Shown here in pieces: positions 27,064 to 36,462 of a stretch of DNA of 64,000 nucleotides. Source of the DNA: Bifidobacterium aquikefiri (GTDB lineage: Bacteria; Actinomycetota; Actinomycetes; Actinomycetales; Bifidobacteriaceae). Location: positions 1 through 64,000 of the forward strand of contig NZ_MWXA01000006.1 of the NCBI RefSeq assembly GCF_002259795.1. The letters run 5' to 3'. The first letter of the stretch is position 1. The number at the start of each line of letters is the position of its first letter. A program made the translations under genes and the position numbers. The notes under the pieces are model-generated. The model saw only the letters and a list, made by a program, of their open reading frames with translations. It did no database searches and was not told the DNA's origin.

Positions 27064-28650
27064 ATGACAGATAGCCATAAACCGCATGATTCCAGTGTTT
27101 CTCAAGTACCTCGACTGAGACTGTATGACACTGCGACACATCAGATAACGCCATTCACCCCTATTCACCCCGGCGTGGTTGGCATCTATGTTTGCGGAGC
27201 AACCGTCCAAAGCTCCCCGCACATCGGACATATTCGTGCCGCGGTGGCTTTCGATGTGATTCGACGCTGGTTCATGCGCTTGGGATACACAGTCCTCTTC
27301 ATACGCAATGTCACCGATATCGATGACAAGATCCTTGATAAATCAAGGGCAGCAGGTCAGCAATGGTGGGAGCGTGCGTATATCTATGAGCGGGAGTTCA
27401 CACACGCATACGAAAGACTCGGCGTGCTCGCTCCAAGCTATGAGCCGCGTGCAACCGGCCATATTACTGACATGATCGATCTGATTCAGCGCATTCTTGA
27501 CAATGGCCATGCATACGTGGTTCCCGATGCCGATGGCAAACCCTCTGGCAATGTTTATTTCGATGTACCATCGTGGCCTCAATATGGCGAACTCACCCAC
27601 CAGCAGGCAGGAACCCAGGCAGCCGATGATAGCGCCGCAGTGGCCGATAAGATGGGTCCAAGCGTCGATCAGCATGGTGATGACAAATATAATCCAGTCG
27701 ATGCCGCAGATCTTTCAGAAGACAAGCATGATCCTCGTGACTTCGCTCTGTGGAAGTCGCCAAAGGCCACCGATCCTCAGACCGCCCGTTGGAAGACACC
27801 CTTTGGCATCGGTCGCCCAGGGTGGCATCTCGAATGCTCCGCGATGAGCCATCGATATCTTGGTGCTGACTTTGACATCCACGGTGGAGGGTTGGATCTA
27901 CGTTTCCCGCATCATGAAAATGAAATGGCCCAATCCAAGGCTGCAGGCTGGGGCTTCGCCCACCATTGGATGCATTCGGCGTGGGTCACCGCAAAAGGCG
28001 AGAAGATGAGCAAATCCTTAGGCAATGGGCTTTCGGTGGATTCCATTCTGGCCGAGCATTCGGCATGGGTGGTTCGCTACGCCATGGCCTCGGTGCAGTA
28101 TCGCTCCATGCTCGAGTGGGGCGATCAAACGCTCAGCGAAGCCGAACGTGCCCATGAGCGAATCATGAACTTCATCGACCGTGCGGATGCCCTGATTCAT
28201 ACACCTATATCAACTGATGATGTCGCTGCATTGCCTGTTACCGAGCTTCCCGCTGAGTTTGTAAGCTCCATGAACGAAGATTTCAATGTATCCGGCGCTA
28301 CGGCAAGTATCTTTACCACAATTCGGCAAGGCAACGCATTGCTCGATGGAGCAAGAACGCCGAATGTCAATTCACAATTGCGTGCGCTGGTCATACAGCT
28401 TCGTGCAATGCTTGATGTGCTCGGACTCGACCCGTTACACGCGCAATGGCTTGGAAGCGATACCCCGGGTGACGCTTCCAGCCAGGAGCACCTTGCCTTG
28501 GATGCCTTGATAGGCGAACAGCTCGCGAAGCGTGCAGAGGCCCGAAAAAACAAGGATTTTGCACAGGCCGATACGATTCGCGACGAGCTTGGCAAGGCGG
28601 GAATCGTGATTGAGGATACGCCAAGCGGATCAAGCTGGAGCATGGAGTAA
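27064..28650 (+). CDS. cysS: Cysteinyl-tRNA synthetase
   Basis: Class I aminoacyl-tRNA synthetase charging tRNA-Cys. The zinc-site cysteine is in [10 protein letters not shown] near residue 44, the HIGH-type motif is [11 protein letters not shown] at 50-60, the second zinc ligands appear in [14 protein letters not shown], and the KMSKS loop is [13 protein letters not shown]. The protein is 528 residues, slightly long because of an insert of about 30 acidic residues near 200-235 ([19 protein letters not shown]). I start at ATG 27064; an in-frame ATG at 27034 precedes a GATAAT box that would suit a -10 for a nearly leaderless mRNA. Confidence 0.97.
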   Translation: MTDSHKPHDSSVSQVPRLRLYDTATHQITPFTPIHPGVVGIYVCGATVQSSPHIGHIRAAVAFDVIRRWFMRLGYTVLFIRNVTDIDDKILDKSRAAGQQWWERAYIYEREFTHAYERLGVLAPSYEPRATGHITDMIDLIQRILDNGHAYVVPDADGKPSGNVYFDVPSWPQYGELTHQQAGTQAADDSAAVADKMGPSVDQHGDDKYNPVDAADLSEDKHDPRDFALWKSPKATDPQTARWKTPFGIGRPGWHLECSAMSHRYLGADFDIHGGGLDLRFPHHENEMAQSKAAGWGFAHHWMHSAWVTAKGEKMSKSLGNGLSVDSILAEHSAWVVRYAMASVQYRSMLEWGDQTLSEAERAHERIMNFIDRADALIHTPISTDDVAALPVTELPAEFVSSMNEDFNVSGATASIFTTIRQGNALLDGARTPNVNSQLRALVIQLRAMLDVLGLDPLHAQWLGSDTPGDASSQEHLALDALIGEQLAKRAEARKNKDFAQADTIRDELGKAGIVIEDTPSGSSWSME

Positions 28651-28704
28651 AGCAAGATAAGCCAAACCAAGCGCTGATGAAAGAACATTTGAAGGAACAT
28701 TCAT

Positions 28705-29343
28705 ATGAGAATCGTTTCAGGCAGGTATAAGGGCTTTCAGCTCACCGTACCAAAATCAGGGACCAGACCGACGACCGACCGTGCCAAAGAGGGCATTTTC
28801 TCTCATCTCGAATCGTATGGTCAGGTTCAGGATGCTCAGGTACTCGATCTATTTGCAGGCACAGGAGCCCTGGGCATCGAGGCACTTTCCCGCGGTGCCA
28901 TCGGACTCGTATCGGTCGAATCTGCGGGTCAGGCCGGATCGTTGCTTCGCAACACCTTCTCCCGGTTGAGAAAGCTTTCAAGCTGGGATGGCAATACCAG
29001 TGCAAGAACGGTGCAGACTCAGGCAGAAAAGTTTGTACGGTCACATACGCAGGAGCATGGAGCTGCAACTTCAGAACCTCACGGCGAAGCGACCGAAAAC
29101 CCCGAGAATGCAGAGCCAGGATTCGATCTGATTTTCATCGACCCGCCCTATGTGTATTCCTCCGAAAACTGCGAGGAGCTTCTGCAATCGCTCGTATCGA
29201 GCACCTTGGTCAATGACGGCACGGTCATTGTGTTAGAGCGCTCCGATCGCACCCCAGACCCCGCACTCCCCACCAACTGGTTCGCCACGCAGATAAAAAA
29301 TTACGGCGAAACCAAAGTCTTCTACATCGAACATGCCGAGTAA
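28705..29343 (+). CDS. rsmD: 16S rRNA (guanine(966)-N(2))-methyltransferase
   Basis: S-adenosylmethionine-dependent methylase acting on G966 of 16S rRNA in the assembling 30S subunit. The start MRIVSGRYKGFQLTVPKSG and RPTTDRAKEGIFSHL are family signatures, the S-adenosylmethionine motif is VLDLFAGTGALGIEALSRGA, and the catalytic DPPY motif is in FIDPPYVYSSE. At 212 residues it is a little longer than usual, with a Glu-rich insert near 115-135. GAAGGAACATTC precedes the ATG. It follows cysS by 54 bases and ends in front of the large palindrome. Confidence 0.95.
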   Translation: MRIVSGRYKGFQLTVPKSGTRPTTDRAKEGIFSHLESYGQVQDAQVLDLFAGTGALGIEALSRGAIGLVSVESAGQAGSLLRNTFSRLRKLSSWDGNTSARTVQTQAEKFVRSHTQEHGAATSEPHGEATENPENAEPGFDLIFIDPPYVYSSENCEELLQSLVSSTLVNDGTVIVLERSDRTPDPALPTNWFATQIKNYGETKVFYIEHAE

Positions 29344-29361
29344 TCGTTCGGACATTCTGCA

Positions 29362-29433
29362 CACGGGTTGTGCCTTGGAAGTCGCTTTGTTACTACTTTC
29401 GATCACAAAGCGACTTCCAAGGCACAACCCGTG
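29362..29433. terminator. Perfect 29-bp-arm palindrome between rsmD and the MFS gene
   Basis: The arm at 29362-29390 (starting CACGGGTTGTGCCTTGG) is the exact reverse complement of 29405-29433, around a 14-base loop. It sits between the convergent ends of rsmD and the niaP-like gene and may end both transcripts. Perfect arms this long are unusual for a plain terminator and there is no T-run at either foot, so a miniature repeat or antisense-controlled site is possible. Confidence 0.8.
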
Positions 29434-29454
29434 GAGGTATCGAGGTGAGAACAC

Positions 29455-30819
29455 TCAGTCTTCCAGCTGCTCGCCTTTGCGTTCAGGGAGCATCAATGAA
29501 CTGACACATGCGAGTGCGAAGGCGACACAAAAGACAACAAATGTCAGTGTCTTCTCACCGTTGCTCAGCTTAAGGAAGAAAGGCACCAACAGCGGTGCCG
29601 CAATCGCCGACAACCGTCCCACCGATGCCGCCGCTCCAGCAGCCGCAGCACGCAGACGCGTCGGATATATCTCTGGTGTCACTGCATACAACACTCCCCA
29701 GGCACCAAGGTTCGCCGCAGACAATAACATACCGAATCCAAGTACTTGAGGAACCGAATCCGCCTGCGAAAACAGCAAGGCCGACAAGGCCGATACCGCC
29801 AGGAAAATGCATAGCGTACGCCTTCTACCCCAGACTTCCACCAGCCATGCCGCCAGAAAATACCCCGGCAATTGAGCAAGTGCAATGATCAGGGAGTATC
29901 CGAAAGAGCTTGTCAAAGAACCGAATTGTTCGCTCAACAGTGATGGCATCCATGTGAAAGCCCCGTAGTATGCGAAGTTGACAAAGAACCATGTCACCCA
30001 GATTGCCGCTGTTCTGCGACGGTATTGCCTTGCGAACAGCGTTCTTGTAGGAATCCTGGTCAACGGGGTCTGCCGAGGGGACTCAACGGGGTCAACACCT
30101 CCAGCTCGTTCGAAGTACCGGACAGCCTTCTCGGCTCGCTCATCCAGACCTTTGGATTCCAGGTAGCGTACCGATTCGGGAATATGCACTCTTGCGACAA
30201 TGGCATAGAGCAAGGGTGCAGCGCCAATGAGCAAAGCCCAACGCCAACCCCAATCTCCCGTTCCCGGAATGACGTAATAGCCTATTGCCGCCGCAAGAAT
30301 CCAGCCGATTGCCCAGAACGATTCAAGCAGAACCGTCATTCTTCCACGGTATGCAGTCGGAGAGAACTCGCTGACCAGGGTGGATGCCACCGGAAGCTCT
30401 GCGCCCAGTCCAAGCCCAATGACAAATCTTGCCAACAGCAGCGCCAGGAGCGTCGTTGACACTGCCATACCGGCACTGGCTATGCCAAAGATCATCAACG
30501 TGGCAGTGAACACGCTTTTTCTGCCTATGCGATCGGCAAGGAATCCACCGAGGACAGCACCTATCGCCATACCCACGAACCCGATGGACAGCACCCAGGA
30601 GCGTTCACTCAATGAGAGCTGGAAATGGGGGTCGCTGGCCAACGCAGCAACCACAAAGGAAACGAGGCCTACATCCATGGCATCGAACGCCCATCCGATC
30701 CCAGAAGATATCAGTAGTTTTTTGTGGGCACGATTGATAGGCAGACGATCTAAACGTTGATTTCTGGTCAAAGACAGGGGCTGCGATGAAACCCCCTGAT
30801 GTTCCATTGGCTGGTGCAT
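29455..30819 (-). CDS. niaP: MFS transporter, niacin permease (NiaP)-like
   Basis: Twelve-helix major facilitator of 454 residues. The first helix region ISSGIGWAFDAMDVGLVSFV and the segment FVIGLGLGAELPVASTLVSE, with GRMTVLLESFWAIGWILAAA, strongly recall NiaP nicotinate permeases (formerly YceI) within the sugar-porter-like MFS group. The loop signature GFLADRIGRKSVF is standard. Niacin as substrate is inferred from this resemblance; related aromatic-acid carriers are the alternative. pncB, which uses nicotinate, is 15 kb away. AAGAAGGA lies eight bases before ATG 30819. Inverted repeats just upstream may be operators. Confidence 0.75.
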   Translation of the reverse strand: MHQPMEHQGVSSQPLSLTRNQRLDRLPINRAHKKLLISSGIGWAFDAMDVGLVSFVVAALASDPHFQLSLSERSWVLSIGFVGMAIGAVLGGFLADRIGRKSVFTATLMIFGIASAGMAVSTTLLALLLARFVIGLGLGAELPVASTLVSEFSPTAYRGRMTVLLESFWAIGWILAAAIGYYVIPGTGDWGWRWALLIGAAPLLYAIVARVHIPESVRYLESKGLDERAEKAVRYFERAGGVDPVESPRQTPLTRIPTRTLFARQYRRRTAAIWVTWFFVNFAYYGAFTWMPSLLSEQFGSLTSSFGYSLIIALAQLPGYFLAAWLVEVWGRRRTLCIFLAVSALSALLFSQADSVPQVLGFGMLLSAANLGAWGVLYAVTPEIYPTRLRAAAAGAAASVGRLSAIAAPLLVPFFLKLSNGEKTLTFVVFCVAFALACVSSLMLPERKGEQLED

Positions 30820-30863
30820 ACGAAATCCTTCTTATTCGGGATTAGGGCACATTCCCCTAAATA

Positions 30864-30904
30864 CGTCAGCAGTTGTTGACGACGATAATACGCTAGTCGT
30901 CGCA
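30864..30904. promoter_or_regulatory. Two adjacent inverted repeats upstream of the niaP-like gene
   Basis: CGTCA...TGACG (30864-30881) and GACGA...TCGTC (30881-30902) are short dyads in the 106-base gap between trmD and the niaP-like start. They could be a repressor site for the transporter (for example of a niacin-sensing regulator), or part of the trmD terminator. Arms of five to six bases are weak evidence. Confidence 0.3.
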
Positions 30905-30925
30905 CACCAATGCACCATTCACATT

Positions 30926-31819
30926 TCAGTGGGACTCGGGATAGTTGTGGGTGAGGTCCCAGCCCAGGCTTGTCAGAAGTTTGCGGTCGACCTTGTCGAG
31001 GTCTTCGACGCGGAGCTGTTCGATGAGGTCTGGGCGGATGTTGGCGGTGCGCACCAATGCCTCATCACGGCGGAAGCGGTCGACCTTGGCATGATCGCCG
31101 CTACGCAGAATATCGGGTACGTCTCGACCACGCCACTGCGCAGGGCGGGTATATTGGCGGTATTCCAAGAGTGCCTGCTTGCCAGTGTAGGATTCCTCGA
31201 CGATGGAATCGGGGTTGCCCATGAATCCCGGCAACAAACGTGTGATTGCCTCAACCATCGCAGAGACGGCAACCTCTCCCCCATTGAGCACGTAATCGCC
31301 TATCGAATACTCACGAAAATCGTAGCCTTGAGCCGAATAATATGCCGGAATTCGGGCATCATATCCTTCATATCGGCCACATCCAAAAATCAGTCTCTTC
31401 TGCTGTGACAACTCCTGTGCGTCATCCTGTGTGAATAATGGAGCCGATGGGTTGGGAAATATGATTGTGGTTCCCGGTGCCGGATCGATAGCGCTCAGTG
31501 CATACTCTGCATCGTCAGCGGACTCGATATCCGCTAGACTCGGTGCATGCTTTGCATCATTCACGTCACGTGCATCACTTGCGTCATAGGTAACGCCAAG
31601 CAGTGAATCGAGGCATTCGGACCACACTTCGGGCTTCATCACCATGCCGGCTCCACCACCAATGGGCGTATCGTCAACCGAATGGTGAACATCGTGGGTC
31701 CAATCGCGCAAGTCATGCGTATCAATTGAAAGCAAGCCATGTTCCTGCGCCTTACCCAGCAAACTCAGATTCAGCACATCAAAATACTCTGGAAACACGG
31801 ATACAATATCAATCTTCAT
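30926..31819 (-). CDS. trmD: tRNA (guanine(37)-N1)-methyltransferase
   Basis: SPOUT-class enzyme that methylates G37 next to the anticodon and prevents frameshifts. The protein starts MKIDIVSVFPEYFDVLNLSL, then has DDTPIGGGAGMVMKPEVW, the knotted cofactor region CGRYEGYDARI and YSIGDYVLNGGEVA, and DYVLNGGE-linked LLPGFMGN. At 297 residues it is about 50 longer than usual, because of a low-complexity insert at about 70-120 (DASDARDVNDAKHAPSLAD). It is the last gene of rpsP-khpA-rimM-trmD, 11 bases after rimM. Confidence 0.97.
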   Translation of the reverse strand: MKIDIVSVFPEYFDVLNLSLLGKAQEHGLLSIDTHDLRDWTHDVHHSVDDTPIGGGAGMVMKPEVWSECLDSLLGVTYDASDARDVNDAKHAPSLADIESADDAEYALSAIDPAPGTTIIFPNPSAPLFTQDDAQELSQQKRLIFGCGRYEGYDARIPAYYSAQGYDFREYSIGDYVLNGGEVAVSAMVEAITRLLPGFMGNPDSIVEESYTGKQALLEYRQYTRPAQWRGRDVPDILRSGDHAKVDRFRRDEALVRTANIRPDLIEQLRVEDLDKVDRKLLTSLGWDLTHNYPESH

Positions 31820-31830
31820 CGCAAATACAC

Positions 31831-32475
31831 TTAACCATTCTTTGCCGCATCAAGCATTGCATCAGGAAGCAGCCCACTCGGCGGATCAATACGAATATAG
31901 CCATGTTCGAGGTCGATTTCAGGAACGATTTCTTCGACGAAGGGAATCAGCACGCTCACCGGCCCGTCTGCTTCAGCATCAGCATCAATAGACTTCAACT
32001 CAAGCAACGATTGGGCAACCCCATCCAGTACATCGCTCACCTGAGCGATCGAAACTCCGGCATCGAGCTCATGCTCTTCGCAATACTGTGAATCAAGACG
32101 AACTTCAAGACCAATCAGATCGGAGGGATACCAGGCTTCTTCGTCTTCCATCTCTTCCGCTGAATCGGCCTCGCAATACAGTTCAGTACCATTCAATGCC
32201 TCTGCGGCATTCCTGTCAGACACATGTTCAAACAGAATAATCCAACGCTTTTTGAATTGTCGTGACTTGATTACTCGAAATTCCTTGTCGTGCGAATCGA
32301 TAAGGACCGCTCCAGGGGCAAAACGCAGTTCCGGCTCATCGGTGAATGCCCAAACATTCACCTCACCCTTGATGCCTTGTGCACGACCTATACGACAAAC
32401 CCTCAGCAACTCACGCTGCTGAGGGTTTTCGTTTGCAAATTCATTGCTGTGGTTCAAACCGCTCACGCTAGACAT
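31831..32475 (-). CDS. rimM: Ribosome maturation factor RimM
   Basis: Assembly factor for the head of the 30S subunit, binding protein S19. The N-terminal part (LLRVCRIGRAQGIKGEVNVW, then TDEPELRFAPGAVL) is the RimM domain, and the PRC-barrel part contains AWYPSDLIGLEVR and VLIPFVEEIVPEIDLEHGYI. It has a polar N-terminal extension of about 20 residues and acidic inserts, so 214 residues is above average. The ATG directly follows the khpA stop (TAAATG). Confidence 0.94.
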   Translation of the reverse strand: MSSVSGLNHSNEFANENPQQRELLRVCRIGRAQGIKGEVNVWAFTDEPELRFAPGAVLIDSHDKEFRVIKSRQFKKRWIILFEHVSDRNAAEALNGTELYCEADSAEEMEDEEAWYPSDLIGLEVRLDSQYCEEHELDAGVSIAQVSDVLDGVAQSLLELKSIDADAEADGPVSVLIPFVEEIVPEIDLEHGYIRIDPPSGLLPDAMLDAAKNG

Positions 32476-32709
32476 TTACTTTCGAACATCCATGATGTCT
32501 ACGCGAACCTTATGATCTGCCAACGCCTGAATGATGGTGCGGATGGCATTCGCCGTGCGACCGCTGCGGCCGATGACTCGACCGATATCTTCAGGATTGA
32601 CCCGAACGCGCAGCAGTTCGCCGCGATTGTTCTCGTGAGACTTCACTGACACATCATCGGGAAAATCGACGATGTTGCGAATAAGATGCTCGACAGCCTG
32701 TGCCAACAT
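32476..32709 (-). CDS. khpA: KH-domain RNA-binding protein KhpA
   Basis: A 77-residue single KH domain with the RNA-binding loop VIGRSGRTANAIRTI (GxxG). Members bind small RNAs and, with KhpB, affect cell length and division in firmicutes. Its place between rpsP and rimM is standard for actinobacteria and firmicutes. It starts three bases after the rpsP stop and its own stop abuts rimM. Confidence 0.93.
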   Translation of the reverse strand: MLAQAVEHLIRNIVDFPDDVSVKSHENNRGELLRVRVNPEDIGRVIGRSGRTANAIRTIIQALADHKVRVDIMDVRK

Positions 32710-32712
32710 GAT

Positions 32713-33168
32713 TTACTCGGCTTTCTCCTCAGCGGCAGCTTCCTCGGCTGGAGCTTCGGCAGTCTTCGCTGCTTCTGCCTCTGCCTTGGCCTTGGCTTCC
32801 TTCTCGGATTTGGCTGCCTTCAGCTTTTGTGCGGACTTGTCAGCCTCGTCAATGCGTGTTGCAGCATCTTTGTGGCCTTCTGGCATCTTCAACGTGCCTT
32901 CGGCACCTGGAAGACCCTTGAACTTCTGCCAATCACCAGTGATGTTCAGCAGCTTGAAAACAGGTTCGGATGGCTGTGCGCCAACGCCGAGCCAGTACTG
33001 CACTCGTTCTGAATCGATTTGGATCAACGAAGGTTGTTTATTCGGATCGTAAACGCCGATTTCTTCAATGACCTCGCCATCACGCTTCTTGCGTGAATCA
33101 ACGATAACTACGCGATAGAAGGCATAGAATTTCTTACCCAGGCGCTTCAAACGAATCTTGGTTGCCAA
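32713..33168 (-). CDS. rpsP: 30S ribosomal protein S16
   Basis: The first 85 residues are S16: [40 protein letters not shown] and a [16 protein letters not shown] core. A Lys/Ala/Glu-rich tail of about 60 residues follows, a common actinobacterial extension. The start codon is TTG at 33168 with AAGGAG about nine bases upstream; no ATG fits. It is the first gene of rpsP-khpA-rimM-trmD. The 200 bases upstream should hold the promoter; I see no gene there. Confidence 0.96.
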   Translation of the reverse strand: MATKIRLKRLGKKFYAFYRVVIVDSRKKRDGEVIEEIGVYDPNKQPSLIQIDSERVQYWLGVGAQPSEPVFKLLNITGDWQKFKGLPGAEGTLKMPEGHKDAATRIDEADKSAQKLKAAKSEKEAKAKAEAEAAKTAEAPAEEAAAEEKAE

Positions 33169-33370
33169 AATGGCTCTCCTTGTACATTAGGGTGCTTCAC
33201 GAGCCGGATGTGTGGGGCACATCGGTTGTTCAGCGTGTCCTCATGAGAAACGGGTTTAGAGGGCGCCGTTCGCATGAATAACAGTGTGCAATTATAGGCA
33301 CAGGCATGGTCAACATGCCAATCGCCTCTGTTGATATCTTCAGCATGCGCACATATGCGCGGCATCTCCA

Positions 33371-34492
33371 TCACACGATTGAGATTGATGCCATCAAAGC
33401 CCGATGGTCAGATCCATGAATCACCATCGTCGAAACAGCGTGCGCAACTACACCCTCGGTGAGGAGCACATGGTCAATTTCAAGCATCGCGGGCACACAT
33501 TTCCATGAAGATGGGAATGTCGGGTGGAATCCGGCACGTATCTCATACGCGGCATCGGAAAGCCCCGAAGTGCGAATCAAGTGTCGGAAAACCGGATGGT
33601 ACAGGCTTGAATTCAAATCGCCCATGACCACCGTGTCCTGAGGCGCAGGACTGTATGAAGGGAGATCTTTCGCATGCGATACATCATGGACTTCATGCAG
33701 CGATGTGATGCGCTTCGAAAATCCAGCAAGACGCTCTATACCAATCTGCCAGAACCGCCCACCCCGCCCAGGCGACTTTGGATGAGCGGAGGCAAAACGA
33801 ATGCGCTTGCCGGCCACCTCAATGGACAATGTGGGAATGTTTGCAGCAAGAATGTCAACGGATGATGCCGACTGCTCGACCGGTTTCAAACGGGAGAACA
33901 GGGCATTCGATCCACCATTATCCTGCGGAGAGGGGCTGCCCAACGACCTGTATGGCATATCGAGTCCGATGCCTGCCTTGTCAAGTCTTTCGATCAATTC
34001 CGGGGTCACTTCCTGCAGGGCAAGAACATCGACATTCTCGGATTGCACATAGGTCAGCAACTCAGCGGCATCTGCGCGACCGAAGCGACAATTCAAAGAC
34101 ATAACCTTGAAGTACAGGGCATTGTGCGCAGCAATCGGATCTTGCCCAGCCCTGACGTGACGTGCAGAGTCAGCTTCGTTCTGCTCGAACGAATCCGATC
34201 GACGCCTTCGCTCCGAAAACCCGAACAGATGAAGCACGGATTTTGGCAGATTCAGCCACGATGCCCCAAACCAAATCAGCTGAATGACAAGAAGAATCAA
34301 TCCCAGATAACATTGAATCCACTGCCCGGTGAACGCTGAAATTCCCATCAGCAGTACCAAGGGCACAGTGAGCATAGGGATGAGCGCAATGCATTCCGGC
34401 AATGGTCTGACACCGTTGAGGGAGTATGGCATGAACCACAGTGCCATCCACAAGGCGATTAGCACATAGAAAACCCAAAGCATGATGCTCAT
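33371..34492 (-). CDS. Endonuclease/exonuclease/phosphatase (EEP) family membrane protein
   Basis: The first 95 residues hold about three membrane helices (MLWVFYVLIALWMALWFMPY; LIPMLTVPLVLLMGISAFTG). The rest is an EEP domain: FKVMSLNCRFGRADAAELL, VDVLALQEVTPELIERL with the metal-binding glutamate, RFASAHPKSPG, TVVMGDLNSSLYHPVFR, and HGSDHRALMASI at the end. The domain probably faces outside. Family members cut DNA, RNA or phosphodiesters and sphingolipids; the substrate is unknown. Starts at ATG 34492 or 34483 are both possible; AGGATG before the second is the better ribosome site. Confidence 0.88.
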   Translation of the reverse strand: MSIMLWVFYVLIALWMALWFMPYSLNGVRPLPECIALIPMLTVPLVLLMGISAFTGQWIQCYLGLILLVIQLIWFGASWLNLPKSVLHLFGFSERRRRSDSFEQNEADSARHVRAGQDPIAAHNALYFKVMSLNCRFGRADAAELLTYVQSENVDVLALQEVTPELIERLDKAGIGLDMPYRSLGSPSPQDNGGSNALFSRLKPVEQSASSVDILAANIPTLSIEVAGKRIRFASAHPKSPGRGGRFWQIGIERLAGFSKRITSLHEVHDVSHAKDLPSYSPAPQDTVVMGDLNSSLYHPVFRHLIRTSGLSDAAYEIRAGFHPTFPSSWKCVPAMLEIDHVLLTEGVVAHAVSTMVIHGSDHRALMASISIV

Positions 34493-34548
34493 CCTGAACT
34501 AGAAAGTATGAAGTGAACCGAACAGCACAGATAATCTGCAGTTAGCCA

Positions 34549-36174
34549 TCAACGACCAAAGAGCCCCGATAGACCACCGGAAAGATTCGGTGGCAGATCC
34601 GGCAGACCATCGGAGGTCTGCTGCTGAGGACTTTTCTCAAAAGCAGAGCCGGATGACTTCGGTCCATTGCCAGAAAGCCTATCGCGCAAAGCCTTTTCCT
34701 CAGCCTCACGCTTCATGGGATTACCCGACTTTGAACGGTGCTTCTTGTTCTTCTTGCCTCCACGCTTGGAGCCGTTCGCAGCCATACCACCCATGCCGGG
34801 CATGCCGGCCATGCCCGGCATGCTGCGGGAGCCGTTGCTCATGCGCTTCATCATCTTGGCTGCCTGCTCAAAACGTTGCAAGAGACCATTGACAGCAGAC
34901 ACGGTGGTGCCAGAACCGTAAGCTATGCGAGCTCGTCGGGAACCATTGATGATATTCGGTTCGCGACGCTCCTGAGGCGTCATCGAATGGATGATGGCCT
35001 CGGTACGATCCACCTCATGTTCATCAAACTGCTCAAGTTCCTTGCGATGCTGAGCCATGCCAGGAATCATGCCAAGCAGACTCTTCATGGAACCAAGCTT
35101 ACGAACCTGCTGGAGCTGCGAAAGGAAGTCATCGAGACCGAAGCTGCCCTCCTGCATCTTCGCCGCGGCCTCGCGAGCCTCCTGCTCGTCGAAGGTGCGC
35201 TGCGCCTGCTCAATAAGGGTCAGGACATCACCCATATCAAGGATTCGCGATGCCATACGGTCAGGATGGAATACTTCGAAATCCTTCAAGCCTTCACCGG
35301 TCGATGCAAACAGAATCGGCTTGCCAGTCACGCTGGCAACGGAAAGCGCGGCACCACCACGGGCATCACCATCGAGCTTCGACAACACGACACCCGTGAA
35401 ATCGACACCTTCATCGAAAGCCTTGGCAGTCTGAACGGCATCCTGTCCAATCATGGCATCAATAACAAAGAGAATCTCGTTTGGATTGACGGCATTACGG
35501 ATGTTTTGAGCCTGTTGCATCAGCTCCTGATCAACGCCCAGACGACCGGCAGTATCGATGATGACCGTGTCATAGAGCTTATCTTGTGCAAACGCAATCG
35601 AATCCCTGGCAACCTTTACAGGATCCCCGGTCGCCTTACCCGGTTCGACAACATCAGAGCTCTCTGCCTGCACTCCAGGTTCAGGAGCGAATACGGGAAC
35701 CTCGGCACGTGCCCCAACAACCTGCAGCTGCGTCACTGCATTCGGGCGCTGCAGATCGGCGGCGACCAAGAGCGGTGTATGCCCAGTGTCGCGCAGCCAG
35801 TATCCGAGTTTTCCGGCGAGCGTTGTCTTACCAGCACCCTGCAGACCTGCGAGCATGATGACCGTCGGCGGTTTCTTCGCGAAGTTGAGCGGACGATCCA
35901 CTCCAGCCCCGAGGATCTTTGTCAGCTCTTCGTTGACGATGGACACGACCTGCTGCGCAGGATTCAATGCCTGGGAAACCTCAGCGCCAAGGGCACGCTC
36001 GCGGATGCGCGAGGTGAATGAGCGGACGACATCAAGCGAAACATCGGCATCGAGCAGGGCTCGGCGGATTTCTCGGATCGTGCCGTCAATATCGGACTCA
36101 GAGAGTTTTCCCTTGGAACGCAGGTGTTTGAATGCCTGTGAAAGTCTGTCGGTCAAAGAAGTAAAAGCTGCCAT
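34549..36174 (-). CDS. ffh: Signal recognition particle protein Ffh
   Basis: GTPase that binds signal sequences on nascent proteins and, with SRP RNA and FtsY, targets ribosomes to the membrane. N domain: LSQAFKHLRSKGKLSESDI. G domain: AGLQGAGKTTLAGKLGYW, IIDTAGRLGVDQELM, VLSKLDGDARGGAALS. The methionine-rich M domain contains RRARIAYGSGTTVSAVN, the SRP-RNA contact, and MPGMAGMPGMGGM. The 541-residue protein has a long Ser/Lys/Gly tail. Its RNA partner is encoded at 50196-50280. No ribosome site is visible before ATG 36174, so the message may be leaderless. Confidence 0.97.
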   Translation of the reverse strand: MAAFTSLTDRLSQAFKHLRSKGKLSESDIDGTIREIRRALLDADVSLDVVRSFTSRIRERALGAEVSQALNPAQQVVSIVNEELTKILGAGVDRPLNFAKKPPTVIMLAGLQGAGKTTLAGKLGYWLRDTGHTPLLVAADLQRPNAVTQLQVVGARAEVPVFAPEPGVQAESSDVVEPGKATGDPVKVARDSIAFAQDKLYDTVIIDTAGRLGVDQELMQQAQNIRNAVNPNEILFVIDAMIGQDAVQTAKAFDEGVDFTGVVLSKLDGDARGGAALSVASVTGKPILFASTGEGLKDFEVFHPDRMASRILDMGDVLTLIEQAQRTFDEQEAREAAAKMQEGSFGLDDFLSQLQQVRKLGSMKSLLGMIPGMAQHRKELEQFDEHEVDRTEAIIHSMTPQERREPNIINGSRRARIAYGSGTTVSAVNGLLQRFEQAAKMMKRMSNGSRSMPGMAGMPGMGGMAANGSKRGGKKNKKHRSKSGNPMKREAEEKALRDRLSGNGPKSSGSAFEKSPQQQTSDGLPDLPPNLSGGLSGLFGR

Positions 36175-36331
36175 AATGCATATCAGTCTAATGGTGACGT
36201 GGGAGAATAATCAATTCTCGCTACAATCCAAGGCATAATCCTGCACAGTTTCTCCCTTCCCCTTTCACATTCAATGAACTGTGATGCAGCTCATAGTGCA
36301 AATGCTTCCATTTGATTTTCTCGATGATAGT

Positions 36332-36362
36332 GTTGATTTATCGTTGATTTATGGTTGATTTT
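36332..36362 (+). promoter_or_regulatory. Three 11-bp-spaced repeats upstream of pyruvate oxidase
   Basis: GTTGATTTAT occurs at 36332 and 36343, and GTTGATTTT at 36354, an exact 11-base period, so the same DNA face is presented each turn. A related TTTGATTTT at 36311 is two turns further upstream. Hairpins CGAAGG/CCTTCG (about 36369-36390) and GACCTG/CAGGTC (36408-36432) lie between the repeats and the ATG. This suggests a regulator bound cooperatively; oxygen or carbon control is a guess. Confidence 0.5.
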
Positions 36363-36462
36363 CCAATGCGAAGGGGCTGGGGCGCCTTCGGAATAATCAA
36401 TATTGAAGACCTGTGTTGATGATGACTCAGGTCAGTGACTATAACTACGCAAAGGAGCGAAA

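Noticed and set aside
33288-33306. TATAGGCACAG upstream of rpsP, like the element end
   Set aside because: Only 11 bases match, there is no partner end and no target duplication, so chance similarity is likely.
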